Assembly (NCBI GenBank): GCA_964498015.1
Contig: CAZCFT010000001.1
Span: 1 to 64,000, forward strand
Length of the DNA: 64,000 nucleotides
From: CAWEZN01 sp964498015
GTDB taxonomy: Bacteria > Zixibacteria > MSB-5A5 > GN15 > PGXB01
Reading direction: 5' to 3'
The notes below the pieces were generated by a model that was given only the letters and a program-made list of their open reading frames with translations, made no database searches and was not told where the DNA came from. Numbering within the stretch: position 1 is the stretch's first letter; every line of letters starts with the position of its first letter. The translations under genes and the position numbers were made by a program. This document shows, one piece after another, positions 27,940 to 36,950 of the stretch.

Positions 27940-28851
27940 ATGGTACGACCGGTGAAAGCGGTTGATTTCGTTTTTGCCGCGCGGCCGATGCTTCTTCTGC
28001 CGGTCTGGTCGATTTATTTAGTAACTTATCACTTTACGAACTCTCCAGCGCATTTTGATCTGCGGGCGTTTATGATTCTGACCGCCATTAGTCTGATAAT
28101 GGTTGGGTGTCATTATATCAATCAGATTTATGATTTTCAGTCGGATCTGATAAATAATAAAATCGGATTTCTGCAAAAGGAATTTATTAGCAAAAGTGAA
28201 ATGATGGCCGGTTACCTTGCCGTTACCATGCTCGGGTTGACTATTTCCATATTTCAGGATTTTCGCTTTTTTGTGCTGGCAATATCAATGGTGATAAGCG
28301 GGTACTTTTACTCAGCGCCGCCATTGAGATTAAAAGATCGCCCGCTTTGGGGTTTGCTCGCCAACGGAATCGGGTACGGATTTCTTCTGATATTAGCATT
28401 ACCAATTTATCCCGACTCCAATTTACTTTTGCTGATTTCATTAATGGTGTACTTTTTCCTGACTGTGTCTGCGATTTATCTTCTGACTATTATTATTGAC
28501 AGGGATGGCGATAAGGCTGCAAGGAAGAATACCTTGGCAGTTCGATTTTCAGATAGGAATCTTATTGCTTTCGGAAGCTTGATGGCCATTGCCGCCTCAG
28601 TAATCGCCGGTCTGTTGGGTTTAATTCTGCTTATGGCGCTGAGCGCGTTATCCGCTGTATTATTCTTTTTTGCGCTCGCCAAACCACAAATGCCCGTTTT
28701 ATTCTTTACCTGCAAATTCCCGATACTTCTATTATCGCTTCTGGCGGGATATTATTACCCGGTGTATTTGGTCTTTATGCTTGTTCTAATAATCTGCTGC
28801 CGATTATATTATAGGAAGAGATTCGGTATTATATATCCGAGGGTAGCGTGA
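27940..28851 (+). CDS. UbiA-family prenyltransferase
   Basis: A 303-residue polytopic membrane protein of the UbiA superfamily, attaching a prenyl chain to an acceptor. The two Asp-rich motifs are visible: NQIYDFQSDLINNK (about 67-80) and IDRDGDKAARKNT (about 186-198), plus the loop YSAPPLRLKDRP. The substrate cannot be told from sequence; quinone, chlorophyll/heme-type or archaeal-like ether-lipid acceptors are possible. I start at ATG 27940, just after the cdsA stop; an upstream TTG at 27907 would overlap cdsA. Its place after uppS and cdsA suggests a lipid role. Confidence 0.85.
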   Translation: MVRPVKAVDFVFAARPMLLLPVWSIYLVTYHFTNSPAHFDLRAFMILTAISLIMVGCHYINQIYDFQSDLINNKIGFLQKEFISKSEMMAGYLAVTMLGLTISIFQDFRFFVLAISMVISGYFYSAPPLRLKDRPLWGLLANGIGYGFLLILALPIYPDSNLLLLISLMVYFFLTVSAIYLLTIIIDRDGDKAARKNTLAVRFSDRNLIAFGSLMAIAASVIAGLLGLILLMALSALSAVLFFFALAKPQMPVLFFTCKFPILLLSLLAGYYYPVYLVFMLVLIICCRLYYRKRFGIIYPRVA

Positions 28852-29460
28852 ATGAGAGCAGAAATTGAGAAATATTCAGGGAATAGGGTTAGGTTATGGT
28901 TGGAAAGTCCGGCTATTGACGGAAGCAAATTCGGGCGTACACAATGGTTGCTTCTCCTGATGTTAATTACTTTTTTTATGGCTTGTACCCCATATCCGAG
29001 ATACCGAAGCGGCGGAGCTTTGCCGCCTGAAAGCAGGTCGATTGCTGTGCAGGAAGAATATGGACAGGACCAGATGCCGCTTACGACAGATGGGCTTCTG
29101 GAGTTTGGACGCATTATACAAAGCTATCTTGGAACGCCATATCGTGGACGTGCGGAAAAAGCTGAAGGAATAGATTGCAGTGAATTTACCGGCGAAGTAT
29201 TCAGCAGGTTTGATGGTACAGAGCTTCCCCGTACAGCCGCCGGGCAATTTGAGATTGGAACAGAAGTAGCAAGAGGCAAAATCCGTTATGGGGATTTGGT
29301 TTATTTTAGCATTGATGGCAATACGATTTCCCATGTCGGTATTTATATTGACTTTGGAGAATTTATTCATTCAACAAAATCGTCAGGCATAATAATATCG
29401 AAACTGGATGACAAATATTGGAAGGAATGTTTTGCCGGCGCCAGAAGGATATTGCCTTAA
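28852..29460 (+). CDS. NlpC/P60-family lipoprotein (cell-wall endopeptidase)
   Basis: A 202-residue protein with a hydrophobic segment QWLLLLMLITFFMAC (about 37-51), a lipobox-like end, and a C-terminal NlpC/P60 domain (about 82-200). The catalytic Cys is in GIDCSEFTGEVFSRF, the His in TISHVGIYI and the third residue probably His in GEFIHSTKSSG. Such enzymes cleave peptidoglycan stem peptides. The ATG directly follows the UbiA stop. The N-terminal ~35 residues are unusual for a lipoprotein and contain a 16-bp sequence found at two other loci, so the true start may be further in. Confidence 0.85.
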   Translation: MRAEIEKYSGNRVRLWLESPAIDGSKFGRTQWLLLLMLITFFMACTPYPRYRSGGALPPESRSIAVQEEYGQDQMPLTTDGLLEFGRIIQSYLGTPYRGRAEKAEGIDCSEFTGEVFSRFDGTELPRTAAGQFEIGTEVARGKIRYGDLVYFSIDGNTISHVGIYIDFGEFIHSTKSSGIIISKLDDKYWKECFAGARRILP

Positions 29461-29481
29461 TGTTATTCATTTTTGGATGCC

Positions 29482-29544
29482 TTAATCGCTAAGAGGATTA
29501 AAGGCGCGTCGCGTCTCCTTCCCCCCAATGAATCGGGGGAAAGG
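29482..29544. other. Two hairpins between the NlpC/P60 gene and uvrC
   Basis: TTAATC/GATTAA (29482-29501) and CCTTCCCCC/GGGGGAAAGG (29517-29544, one bulged A). Neither is followed by a T-run. They may end the upstream transcript or be repeat remnants. Confidence 0.4.
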
Positions 29545-29584
29545 ACCTTATTCAACCGGGCGCCTTCCTGCGTAATCGGTTTAT

Positions 29585-31405
29585 ATGAAATCAGATAAAT
29601 TAAATGCTAAGCTACAGAATCTTCCATCTTCGCCGGGCGTTTATCTTTTCAAGAACGCTGGAGGAAAGATCATATATATCGGCAAGGCCCGAAGCCTCAA
29701 GAATCGCGTGCGAACTTATTTTCAGTCTCCGCAGAAGCATGATATCAAGACGGCCCGATTGGTCGGGCAGATTGAAGACTTCGACCTCATGGTCACGGAT
29801 ACGGAAATTGAGGCCTTAATTCTGGAAGCTAACCTCGTCAAAGAACATAAGCCTCGCTATAATGTCAACCTTAAAGATGATAAGCATTATCCATATATCC
29901 GGGTGACGGTCAATGAGTCATTCCCGCGGGTTCTAATTGTTCGGCGTCTGGCGAAGGACGGCGCTCGATATTTTGGCCCGTATACCAGCTCCAAGTCGAT
30001 GCGGAGGACGCTCAAGTTTCTCTGTAATCTATTCAAGATTCGTACCTGTAATCTGACCATACCGCATCCGAGCGGAAAAATTCAGAAGGTCTGTCTTGAT
30101 TATCATATCGGCCGATGCGGAGGTCCGTGCGAAGGATTTCAGTCTGAGCAAGATTATCGTGAATCGGTTGATTCGGTTCTTTTATTCTTGTCGGGAAAGA
30201 ACGAGACTTTGATTGAACTGCGGCGCAAGCGGATGGAGCATCTTTCGAACAAGATGAAATATGAAGAGGCCGCTATTGTCCGTGACCAGGTCACCGCTTT
30301 GGAAGCGGTCAAACAGAGGCAGAAGGTTGACGTCGGTAAATTGGTGAATCGCGACATTGTCGCCTTCGCGCGGGAATCAAGAGAAACGGTGGTTGTTATT
30401 CTTCAAATACGAGAAGGTATCATGATCGGCCGGCAGGATTTTCAGCTGAGCTCTGAAGCTGAAGAAACAGATGAAGAGGTTCTTTCGGAGTTTGTCCGGC
30501 AATATTACAATCATCAGCCCAATTTACCTGATGAAATATATTTTCCTCTTGCTCTTGAAGATGAAGCTTTAATTTCTAAATGGCTTTCAAAATCAAAAGG
30601 CAAGAGGGTTCACATTTTCAGCCCCCGGAAAGGGGAGAAGCTTAAATTGGTTGATATGGCCGCCGCCAACGCACGGCTTCTTCTCGATGAATTGCTGATT
30701 CAAAAAAAGGGATACAAGGAACGGACTATTCATGCGGTGCAATCTCTGAAGGCCGAGCTTCATTTGGAGAAAATGCCTCGGACAGTCGCTTGCGTGGATA
30801 TATCGAATACCGGCGAAACCGATGCGGTTGGCTCGTTGGTTTATTTCGAAAATGGGAAACCGAAGAAATCTCAGTATCGGCATTTCAGAATTAGGCAAGT
30901 GGTTGGGCAGGATGATTTCGCCATGATACGTGAAGTGGTCGGGCGATATTTTTTCCGCATCAAGAAGGAAAATTGTGCACCGCCGGACCTTCTGGTAGTC
31001 GATGGGGGAAAGGGGCAATTATCATCGGCGTTATCGGAGATAAAGTCGCTTGGATTCGAAATGCAGAACATAATCGGGCTGGCAAAAAAATTTGAAGAGA
31101 TCTACTTGCCTGATCATAACGAACCATTGAGTCTGCCGAAATCATCATCGGGGTTGCGGTTACTCAAGAGAGTTCGAGATGAAGCGCATCACTTTGCGGT
31201 CGAATATAATCGGAAAGTTAGAACCAAACGGACTATTCAATCTTCTCTGGATAAACTGGACGGAATCGGCCCAGGGCGAAGGGAACTGCTTCTTAAGCAT
31301 TTCGGCTCTGTCAAAAGAATAAGGGAAGCAGCCCTTGAGGATTTATTGGGGGTCAAAGGGATTCCGAAAAACATTGCCCAAAAGATATATCAGGCCTATC
31401 ATTAA
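29585..31405 (+). CDS. uvrC: Excinuclease ABC subunit C
   Basis: A 606-residue UvrC making both incisions in nucleotide excision repair. The N-terminal GIY-YIG nuclease domain shows PGVYLFKNAGGKIIYIGKA with NRVRTYF (about 16-45). The UVR motif RKRMEHLSNKMKYEEAAIVR (about 213-232) binds UvrB. The C-terminal RNase H-like nuclease has CVDISNTGETDAVGSLV and VVDGGKGQLSSAL. A helix-hairpin-helix pair (about 555-606) ends the protein. No strong Shine-Dalgarno before the ATG. Confidence 0.97.
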   Translation: MKSDKLNAKLQNLPSSPGVYLFKNAGGKIIYIGKARSLKNRVRTYFQSPQKHDIKTARLVGQIEDFDLMVTDTEIEALILEANLVKEHKPRYNVNLKDDKHYPYIRVTVNESFPRVLIVRRLAKDGARYFGPYTSSKSMRRTLKFLCNLFKIRTCNLTIPHPSGKIQKVCLDYHIGRCGGPCEGFQSEQDYRESVDSVLLFLSGKNETLIELRRKRMEHLSNKMKYEEAAIVRDQVTALEAVKQRQKVDVGKLVNRDIVAFARESRETVVVILQIREGIMIGRQDFQLSSEAEETDEEVLSEFVRQYYNHQPNLPDEIYFPLALEDEALISKWLSKSKGKRVHIFSPRKGEKLKLVDMAAANARLLLDELLIQKKGYKERTIHAVQSLKAELHLEKMPRTVACVDISNTGETDAVGSLVYFENGKPKKSQYRHFRIRQVVGQDDFAMIREVVGRYFFRIKKENCAPPDLLVVDGGKGQLSSALSEIKSLGFEMQNIIGLAKKFEEIYLPDHNEPLSLPKSSSGLRLLKRVRDEAHHFAVEYNRKVRTKRTIQSSLDKLDGIGPGRRELLLKHFGSVKRIREAALEDLLGVKGIPKNIAQKIYQAYH

Positions 31406-31455
31406 GAAGCATTTTTTGCCATTGCAATTTAGCTCAGATAGCATAATTTATTATT

Positions 31456-32679
31456 ATGCAGTCGCCGGATGAGAAAATCTATACCGTAACGGCTTTAACC
31501 CGCCTGATCAAATATACGCTTGAGGAATCATTTCCTTCAATTTGGGTTGAGGGGGAAATATCAAATTATATTCATCATTCGTCCGGGCATCGGTATCTCT
31601 CGCTGAAAGATGAGAATGCTACAATCAAGCTGACAATATGGCGATCGGTCGGTCAATATCTGAAATTTGAGCCTGAAGACGGAATGAAGGTTCGCGCCTT
31701 CGGGGATATTTCGCTGTACGAAAAAGGAGGAAATTACCAGCTAAATGTGAAAAAGCTAATACCGGTTGGAGTCGGCGAGCTTGAAATAGCATTTCGCCAG
31801 CTTTATGAGAAACTTTCGGCGGAGGGTCTCTTTGACTTATCCCGAAAAAAGCCGATTCCACTATATCCGATGAAAGTCGGAATAATCACTTCTCCGACCG
31901 GCGCCGCCATTCGTGATATAATCCAGATTGCCCGACGCAGAAATGATCTGGTCCAGCTCATTCTTTATCCAGCGCAAGTACAGGGAAAAGGGGCAGAATT
32001 ATCAATAATTGCCGGAATAGATTATTTTAATCAAAGAGAAGATATTGATGTTATAATCGCCGGCAGAGGAGGCGGTTCGTTGGAGGACCTTTGGGTTTTC
32101 AATGAAGAGGCTCTTGTGAGGGCAATCGCTGGCTCCCGCAAACCGATTGCGACGGGGATTGGTCATGAAGTAGATACTACTTTGTCCGACCTCGCATCTG
32201 ATTTGAGGGCGCCGACACCATCGGCCGCCGCAGAATTAGTAATATGGGATAAGCAGGCTTATATAAGCGGATTGCATGAGTATCTTGAAAGGCTCAGTCA
32301 CGGGTTTTCGTCTTTGCTTGAAGTTAAAAAGGGGGAACTGAATCTGCTCATCAGCCGGCCTATATTCAGGTGTCCGGAAAACATTATCCTGAGTAGGGTT
32401 CAGTATCTTGATAATCTGGAAAGGCGATTTGCGACAGTGGGAAAAATCCTGTTTGAAAAACAGAAAAATGGATTATCTTTGGCTTTGTCTCGACTGGAGT
32501 CGCTTTCACCGCTGGCCATTTTGAAACGGGGTTATGCAGTAGTCAAAAGCTTCCCCGCAGGGTTGACAGTCAAGTCGATTTCAGCTATTAGTAAGGATGA
32601 TATGATAGAAGCATTGCTGAGTGATGGCTCTCTTTTAGCCCGAGTCGAGAGTACCAGTAATAATAAAGAAATGAAATGA
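31456..32679 (+). CDS. xseA: Exodeoxyribonuclease VII large subunit
   Basis: A 407-residue XseA. The N-terminal OB-fold (about 10-105, WVEGEISNYIHHSSGHRYLSL) precedes the catalytic region with GIITSPTGAAIRDI, VIIAGRGGGSLEDLWVFNEE and ATGIGHEVDTTLSDLASD, then a coiled-coil tail and LKRGYAVV. With XseB it degrades single-stranded DNA. CATAAT ends 8 nt before the ATG and there is no Shine-Dalgarno. Overlaps xseB by 4 nt. Confidence 0.97.
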   Translation: MQSPDEKIYTVTALTRLIKYTLEESFPSIWVEGEISNYIHHSSGHRYLSLKDENATIKLTIWRSVGQYLKFEPEDGMKVRAFGDISLYEKGGNYQLNVKKLIPVGVGELEIAFRQLYEKLSAEGLFDLSRKKPIPLYPMKVGIITSPTGAAIRDIIQIARRRNDLVQLILYPAQVQGKGAELSIIAGIDYFNQREDIDVIIAGRGGGSLEDLWVFNEEALVRAIAGSRKPIATGIGHEVDTTLSDLASDLRAPTPSAAAELVIWDKQAYISGLHEYLERLSHGFSSLLEVKKGELNLLISRPIFRCPENIILSRVQYLDNLERRFATVGKILFEKQKNGLSLALSRLESLSPLAILKRGYAVVKSFPAGLTVKSISAISKDDMIEALLSDGSLLARVESTSNNKEMK

Positions 32680-32927
32680 CATCAAAAAAGAATAATAAGG
32701 ATTTTGAATCTGCTCTTTCTCGACTTGAAGAGATTACGGACAAGCTGGAGTCGGGCGAAGTTACATTGGAAGAGTCAATTGAATTTTACACAGAAGGAAT
32801 GGAGATTGCCGCTTTCTGCGCCAAAATGCTGACCGAGGCCGAGAAAAAAATTACGATTTTGAAAGAAATGAATGGTAAGCTTGCGGAAGTCCCGATCGAC
32901 GAGCATAAAGGCGGTGAGAATCAATAA
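32676..32927 (+). CDS. xseB: Exodeoxyribonuclease VII small subunit
   Basis: An 83-residue helical XseB with the family pattern FESALSRLEEITDKLESGEV and LEESIEFYTEGMEI. It coats the coiled coil of XseA. Overlaps xseA by 4 nt and is followed after one base by ispA, an order common in bacteria (xseA-xseB-ispA-dxs). Confidence 0.96.
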   Translation: MTSKKNNKDFESALSRLEEITDKLESGEVTLEESIEFYTEGMEIAAFCAKMLTEAEKKITILKEMNGKLAEVPIDEHKGGENQ

Positions 32928-32928
32928 A

Positions 32929-33810
32929 ATGGCCGTTGAAATGGAAACCGGTATTGCTTATATTGAAGGCAAGAGACGGCTGGTTGATCTGCTTCTCGAT
33001 AGATATCTTCCTTCTGAAGATACTTACCCGTATGCTCTCCACAAGGCAATGCGCTATTCGGCGCTGGCCGGCGGCAAAAGGTTGCGTCCGGTACTAACCA
33101 TGACCGCTTATGAATCATTTGGCGGCGCTGACGGAGATATAATCAATCCTGCCGCCTGTGCGGTGGAATTTATTCATACTTATTCGCTGATTCATGACGA
33201 CCTTCCATGCATGGATGATGATGATCTCCGGCGGGGAATGCCAACCCTTCATAAGAAATTTGACGAGGCCACGGCAGTGCTTGCAGGGGATGCGCTACAC
33301 GATCTTGCATTTAGTTTAATAGCGCAATCCGGTTCGGCGGAGGCCGTGAAAGAATTGGCGGATGCGATTGGAACATTTGGGATGCTGGGGGGGCAGATGG
33401 CTGATGTGGAAGCGGAAGGAATGAGTGTCAATGTTGAGCAGGTGAGATTCATTCATTCTCACAAAACGGGGGCATTGATTAGAGCGGCGGTGCGTATTGG
33501 AGCCATCTTAGCCGGAGTAGATAGCGACGAATTGAGAAGTTTATCTTTATATGGCGAAAAAATTGGGTTGGCCTTTCAAATTATTGATGATATCCTTGAC
33601 ATTGAAGGCGACGAGAAAAGATTGGGCAAGAAAGTAGGTTCCGATTGTAGAAACAATAAAGCTACTTACCCGGGAGTTGCAGGAATGGAACAGGCGCGCA
33701 TTGATGCCGACCGATTAATTGGCGAAGCGATTGTTATAAGTGAAGGATTTTCCTTAAGAAACAATCATTTCAGGTCAATCGCTCGTTATATTGGACATAG
33801 GGAATATTGA
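32929..33810 (+). CDS. ispA: Polyprenyl synthetase (farnesyl/geranyl diphosphate synthase)
   Basis: A 293-residue trans-prenyltransferase. The first Asp-rich motif is HDDLPCMDDDDLRRG (about 85-99) and the second is IIDDILDIEGD (about 217-227), with GGKRLRP near residue 45. The extra two residues in the first motif fit short-chain bacterial FPP synthases. I start at ATG 32929, which begins one base after the xseB stop and has GGTGAG upstream; an earlier in-frame ATG at 32872 would overlap xseB by 56 nt. The product probably feeds UppS and the UbiA-type enzyme. Confidence 0.93.
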   Translation: MAVEMETGIAYIEGKRRLVDLLLDRYLPSEDTYPYALHKAMRYSALAGGKRLRPVLTMTAYESFGGADGDIINPAACAVEFIHTYSLIHDDLPCMDDDDLRRGMPTLHKKFDEATAVLAGDALHDLAFSLIAQSGSAEAVKELADAIGTFGMLGGQMADVEAEGMSVNVEQVRFIHSHKTGALIRAAVRIGAILAGVDSDELRSLSLYGEKIGLAFQIIDDILDIEGDEKRLGKKVGSDCRNNKATYPGVAGMEQARIDADRLIGEAIVISEGFSLRNNHFRSIARYIGHREY

Positions 33811-33815
33811 ATTAA

Positions 33816-35807
33816 ATGAGCCTGCTGGAAAAGATAAATTCATCATCCGATCTAAAATCTCTGACCGAAGACCAGCTCAAGGAATTGGCTCAGGAAATCC
33901 GGCAGGAGATAATCTCAATAGTAGCTCAGAATGGGGGGCATCTGTCATCAAATCTGGGAGCGATCGAATTGACGCTGGCTCTCCATTACTGTTTCGATAT
34001 TCCAACGGATAAAATAGTCTGGGATGTCGGACATCAATGCTATGCCCATAAAATGCTGAGCGGCCGGAGAGACTCGATTAAAACTCTCAGGCAATTCGGT
34101 GGTATTGCCGGTTTTCCGAAACGGGATGAGTCGCCGGCTGACCCGTTTGGCGCCGGTCATGCGTCCACATCTATTTCCGCGGCTCTTGGTTTGGCGGCCG
34201 CAAGAGATGCGCAGGGGCAAAATCACAAGATAATTGCGGTTGTCGGCGATGGGGCCTTGACCGGTGGGCTGGCGTATGAAGGTTTAAATAATGCGGGGGC
34301 ATCGAAGAAAAATTTGCTTGTCATTTTGAACGATAATAAGATGTCAATTTCCAATAATGTCGGGGCCATTTCCAAATATCTCACCAATATCATGGCCGAT
34401 CAGCGTTTCAACAAAATCAGAAATGAGATATGGGAACTGACCGGACGTTTCAAACGGCGGGATAAAATCCGCGCTATGGTTTCCGATATTGAAGATTCTA
34501 TCAAAGGGTTATTTGTGCCTGGTTTTCTTTTTGATAAACTCGGTTTTCGGTATTTTGGGCCGATTGATGGCCATAACCTTCCGCTCCTGATAAAAACCAT
34601 AAAACAAATCAAGGATATTGCCGGTCCGAAAATGCTTCATATCGTCACGGTTAAGGGGAAAGGGTATGCGCCCGCCGAAGCAGACGCGATGAAGTTTCAT
34701 GGTGTGGGCTCCTTTGACAAGATAACCGGCGTGGCTCATCTTACTCCGGGTCTTCCATCGTACACGAGCGTATTTGGCGAGACAATGGTTGAGCTCGCTG
34801 AGAATAATAAGAATATCATTGCCATAACTGCGGCCATGACCACGGGGACAGGTCTTTCCAAATTCGCGGCGAAGTTCCCGGACAGATTCTATGATGTTGG
34901 CATTGCCGAGGGTCATGCATCATGCTTCGCCGCAGGACTGGCGGCCGGTGGCGCAAAGCCATTTGTAGCGATCTATTCGACCTTTCTGCAGAGAGCCTAT
35001 GATCAGATTATTCATGATATCGCTCTCCAGAAGCTTCCGGTGGTTTTTTGTATTGATCGCGCCGGATTGGTCGGCGAAGATGGCCCAACGCATCATGGTT
35101 GCTTTGACCTGTCATATCTTTCGGCTATTCCAAATATTTCTATCATGGCTCCGAAGGACGGCGATGAATTCCGTTCCATGTTGACCCTTCTATCTGAAAA
35201 GGAATTAGATGGGCCATGCGCCATAAGATATCCCCGTGCGGCGATCCCGAATCCGATGAGCAATACTGTCGAGAATATTGAATGGGGCAAATGGGAGAGA
35301 ATCCACGCTGGCGGAGATACTCTGGTAATCGCCACCGGTACGATGGTTGAAACTGCCTTGAACGCCTACGATATTCTCAAGGATGAAAAGGAACTTACTA
35401 TTGTGAATGCCCGGTTTATCAAACCGCTTGATACGGATTTCCTTGACAGCTGTACTGATGCGTATAGAAATATTATTGTGATGGAAGAAAATAGCGTCAG
35501 CGGCGGATTGGGACAGGCGATTGGCAGTCATCTTAGCGAGATCGGATTTAAGGGGAAATTCCAGCCCTTCGCTATTCCGGATAGATTTATAGAGCAGGGG
35601 GAAAGAGCGCTGATACTCAGTGAAATTGGCCTGAATACGGATGCTCTGGTGGACTATGTCCGATGGCTTAACGGCGCCCATCGGACATTCCTGCAGATAT
35701 TGACTTTCAGAAAATCTGATTATCGCAAACCCGCGATGTCGATAGATCGGCCGGCAGGCGGGATTGAGGCTATAAATGGGACTAACGGAAAACCATTCAT
35801 AAAATAA
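33816..35807 (+). CDS. dxs: 1-deoxy-D-xylulose-5-phosphate synthase
   Basis: A 663-residue thiamine-diphosphate enzyme, first step of the MEP isoprenoid pathway. SSNLGAIELTLALHYCFD near the N-terminus, the TPP site GDGALTGGLAYEGLNNAG with NDNKMSISNNVGA (about 144-182), and the transketolase Pyr domain EDGPTHHGCFDLSYL (about 427-441). The C-terminus runs about 30 residues past the usual end with low-complexity sequence. Five bp after ispA and one before nadK. Confidence 0.97.
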   Translation: MSLLEKINSSSDLKSLTEDQLKELAQEIRQEIISIVAQNGGHLSSNLGAIELTLALHYCFDIPTDKIVWDVGHQCYAHKMLSGRRDSIKTLRQFGGIAGFPKRDESPADPFGAGHASTSISAALGLAAARDAQGQNHKIIAVVGDGALTGGLAYEGLNNAGASKKNLLVILNDNKMSISNNVGAISKYLTNIMADQRFNKIRNEIWELTGRFKRRDKIRAMVSDIEDSIKGLFVPGFLFDKLGFRYFGPIDGHNLPLLIKTIKQIKDIAGPKMLHIVTVKGKGYAPAEADAMKFHGVGSFDKITGVAHLTPGLPSYTSVFGETMVELAENNKNIIAITAAMTTGTGLSKFAAKFPDRFYDVGIAEGHASCFAAGLAAGGAKPFVAIYSTFLQRAYDQIIHDIALQKLPVVFCIDRAGLVGEDGPTHHGCFDLSYLSAIPNISIMAPKDGDEFRSMLTLLSEKELDGPCAIRYPRAAIPNPMSNTVENIEWGKWERIHAGGDTLVIATGTMVETALNAYDILKDEKELTIVNARFIKPLDTDFLDSCTDAYRNIIVMEENSVSGGLGQAIGSHLSEIGFKGKFQPFAIPDRFIEQGERALILSEIGLNTDALVDYVRWLNGAHRTFLQILTFRKSDYRKPAMSIDRPAGGIEAINGTNGKPFIK

Positions 35808-35808
35808 T

Positions 35809-36696
35809 ATGCGTTTTGGCATAATCGTAAATTTCCTGCGCCCCGACGCCGGCGATGCCGTTATCACCGCGGCAGAGTGGTGCAAAAAGCATAATCATGA
35901 AGTATACCTCTGTGATGACATTATCTCGCAGGTGAAACTTGATGTCCGAGTCTGCCCGCGCAATGAGATATGGAAATTTTCGGATGTAGTCATTTCGATG
36001 GGAGGCGACGGAACTATTCTGGCCTCGGTCAGAGCTCTCGCGGGACATTCGAGACCGATATTGGGAATCAATCTCGGATCGCTTGGGTTCTTGACGCAGT
36101 TGACTGCTGATAAACTTGAGTCCGCGCTCAATCGGGTGGTCGGAAATGACTACCGTATTGAGGAACGGCTGGTATTAAAAACCGAGGTGATGGGTGAATC
36201 GGCTCTGGAGTATCCTTATGCCCTTAATGATGTCGTAGTCGATAAGGGTAATGTCAGCCGCGTAATTAACTTGAGTTTATATGCCAACGACGAATATATC
36301 TGTTCCTATACTGCCGACGGTCTGGTCATCTCCACACCGACCGGCTCGACCGCTTACTCGCTTGCGGTTGGCGGCCCAATTCTCGACCCGACAATGCAGG
36401 CGTTTATAGTCTCGCCGATATCGCCTTTTTCTCTGACTACAAGACCGATGATATTTCCTCCGGACAGCATTTTGGAAATTAAAGTGCGCTCCGAGCACGG
36501 GAATGCTATGCTGACCATTGACGGTCAGGTGGCGACCAAATTCTGTCCGACCGGATCGATTAAGGTTTCGCGTGCCGACCATATCGCCAAATTAATCCGA
36601 TTTAGCGAGAATTCCTTCTATGATATCCTGCGGAAAAAGCTTCACTGGGGGAAACTGCCGGTCGTGGATTATAAGAAGGTCGATTTTAAGGATTGA
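35809..36696 (+). CDS. nadK: NAD kinase
   Basis: A 295-residue ATP-NAD kinase producing NADP. Hallmarks: MGGDGTILASVRALAG (about 64-79, GGDG motif), GINLGSLGFLTQL, and STPTGSTAYSLAVGGPIL (about 180-197). Preceded by dxs with a one-base gap. Two other NAD genes, nadA and nadE, lie elsewhere in the window, so the pathway is dispersed. Confidence 0.96.
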   Translation: MRFGIIVNFLRPDAGDAVITAAEWCKKHNHEVYLCDDIISQVKLDVRVCPRNEIWKFSDVVISMGGDGTILASVRALAGHSRPILGINLGSLGFLTQLTADKLESALNRVVGNDYRIEERLVLKTEVMGESALEYPYALNDVVVDKGNVSRVINLSLYANDEYICSYTADGLVISTPTGSTAYSLAVGGPILDPTMQAFIVSPISPFSLTTRPMIFPPDSILEIKVRSEHGNAMLTIDGQVATKFCPTGSIKVSRADHIAKLIRFSENSFYDILRKKLHWGKLPVVDYKKVDFKD

Positions 36697-36950
36697 TTTC
36701 CCAGGCATAAGGATTTCTTGTGTCTTGTGTTGGGTTACATCCCGAATGAGGCAGGGAGCTAAGATCCAGCGCAACTTGAAAAGCGATTTCGTGAAGTATT
36801 TTTTGATTAACTGATCGACAGGATTCAAAGCGCGGAGTCGCCAAATTATTCTTGACATTCTCTGCAATAAACGGTTGTTTCACAGAGTGATAAGAGATAA
36901 AATAGTCGGGGATTTGGTTGGAAATCCGGCTATTGACGGAAAGGTTATAA
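36697..36950. other. 254-bp intergenic region before the acyl-CoA synthetase
   Basis: No gene is recognisable. The region carries a 16-bp sequence (36925-36940) shared with two other loci, and a Shine-Dalgarno GGAAAGG at about 36939-36945 for the next gene. TTGACA-like TTGACATT occurs at 36852 without a convincing -10. Confidence 0.4.
36925..36940 (+). repeat. Dispersed 16-bp sequence TCCGGCTATTGACGGA
   Basis: Identical 16-mers occur at 28908-28923 (in the NlpC/P60 gene), here, and at 53188-53203 (in tamA). This copy and the one in tamA share 19 bp (AAATCCGGCTATTGACGGA). This copy and the NlpC one share a longer flank, TGGTTGGAAA(g)TCCGG..., with one indel. Confidence 0.6.

Noticed and set aside
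32872..32928. N-terminal extension of ispA from ATG 32872
   Set aside because: It would overlap xseB by 56 nt; ATG 32929 has a ribosome-binding site and gives the normal family start.
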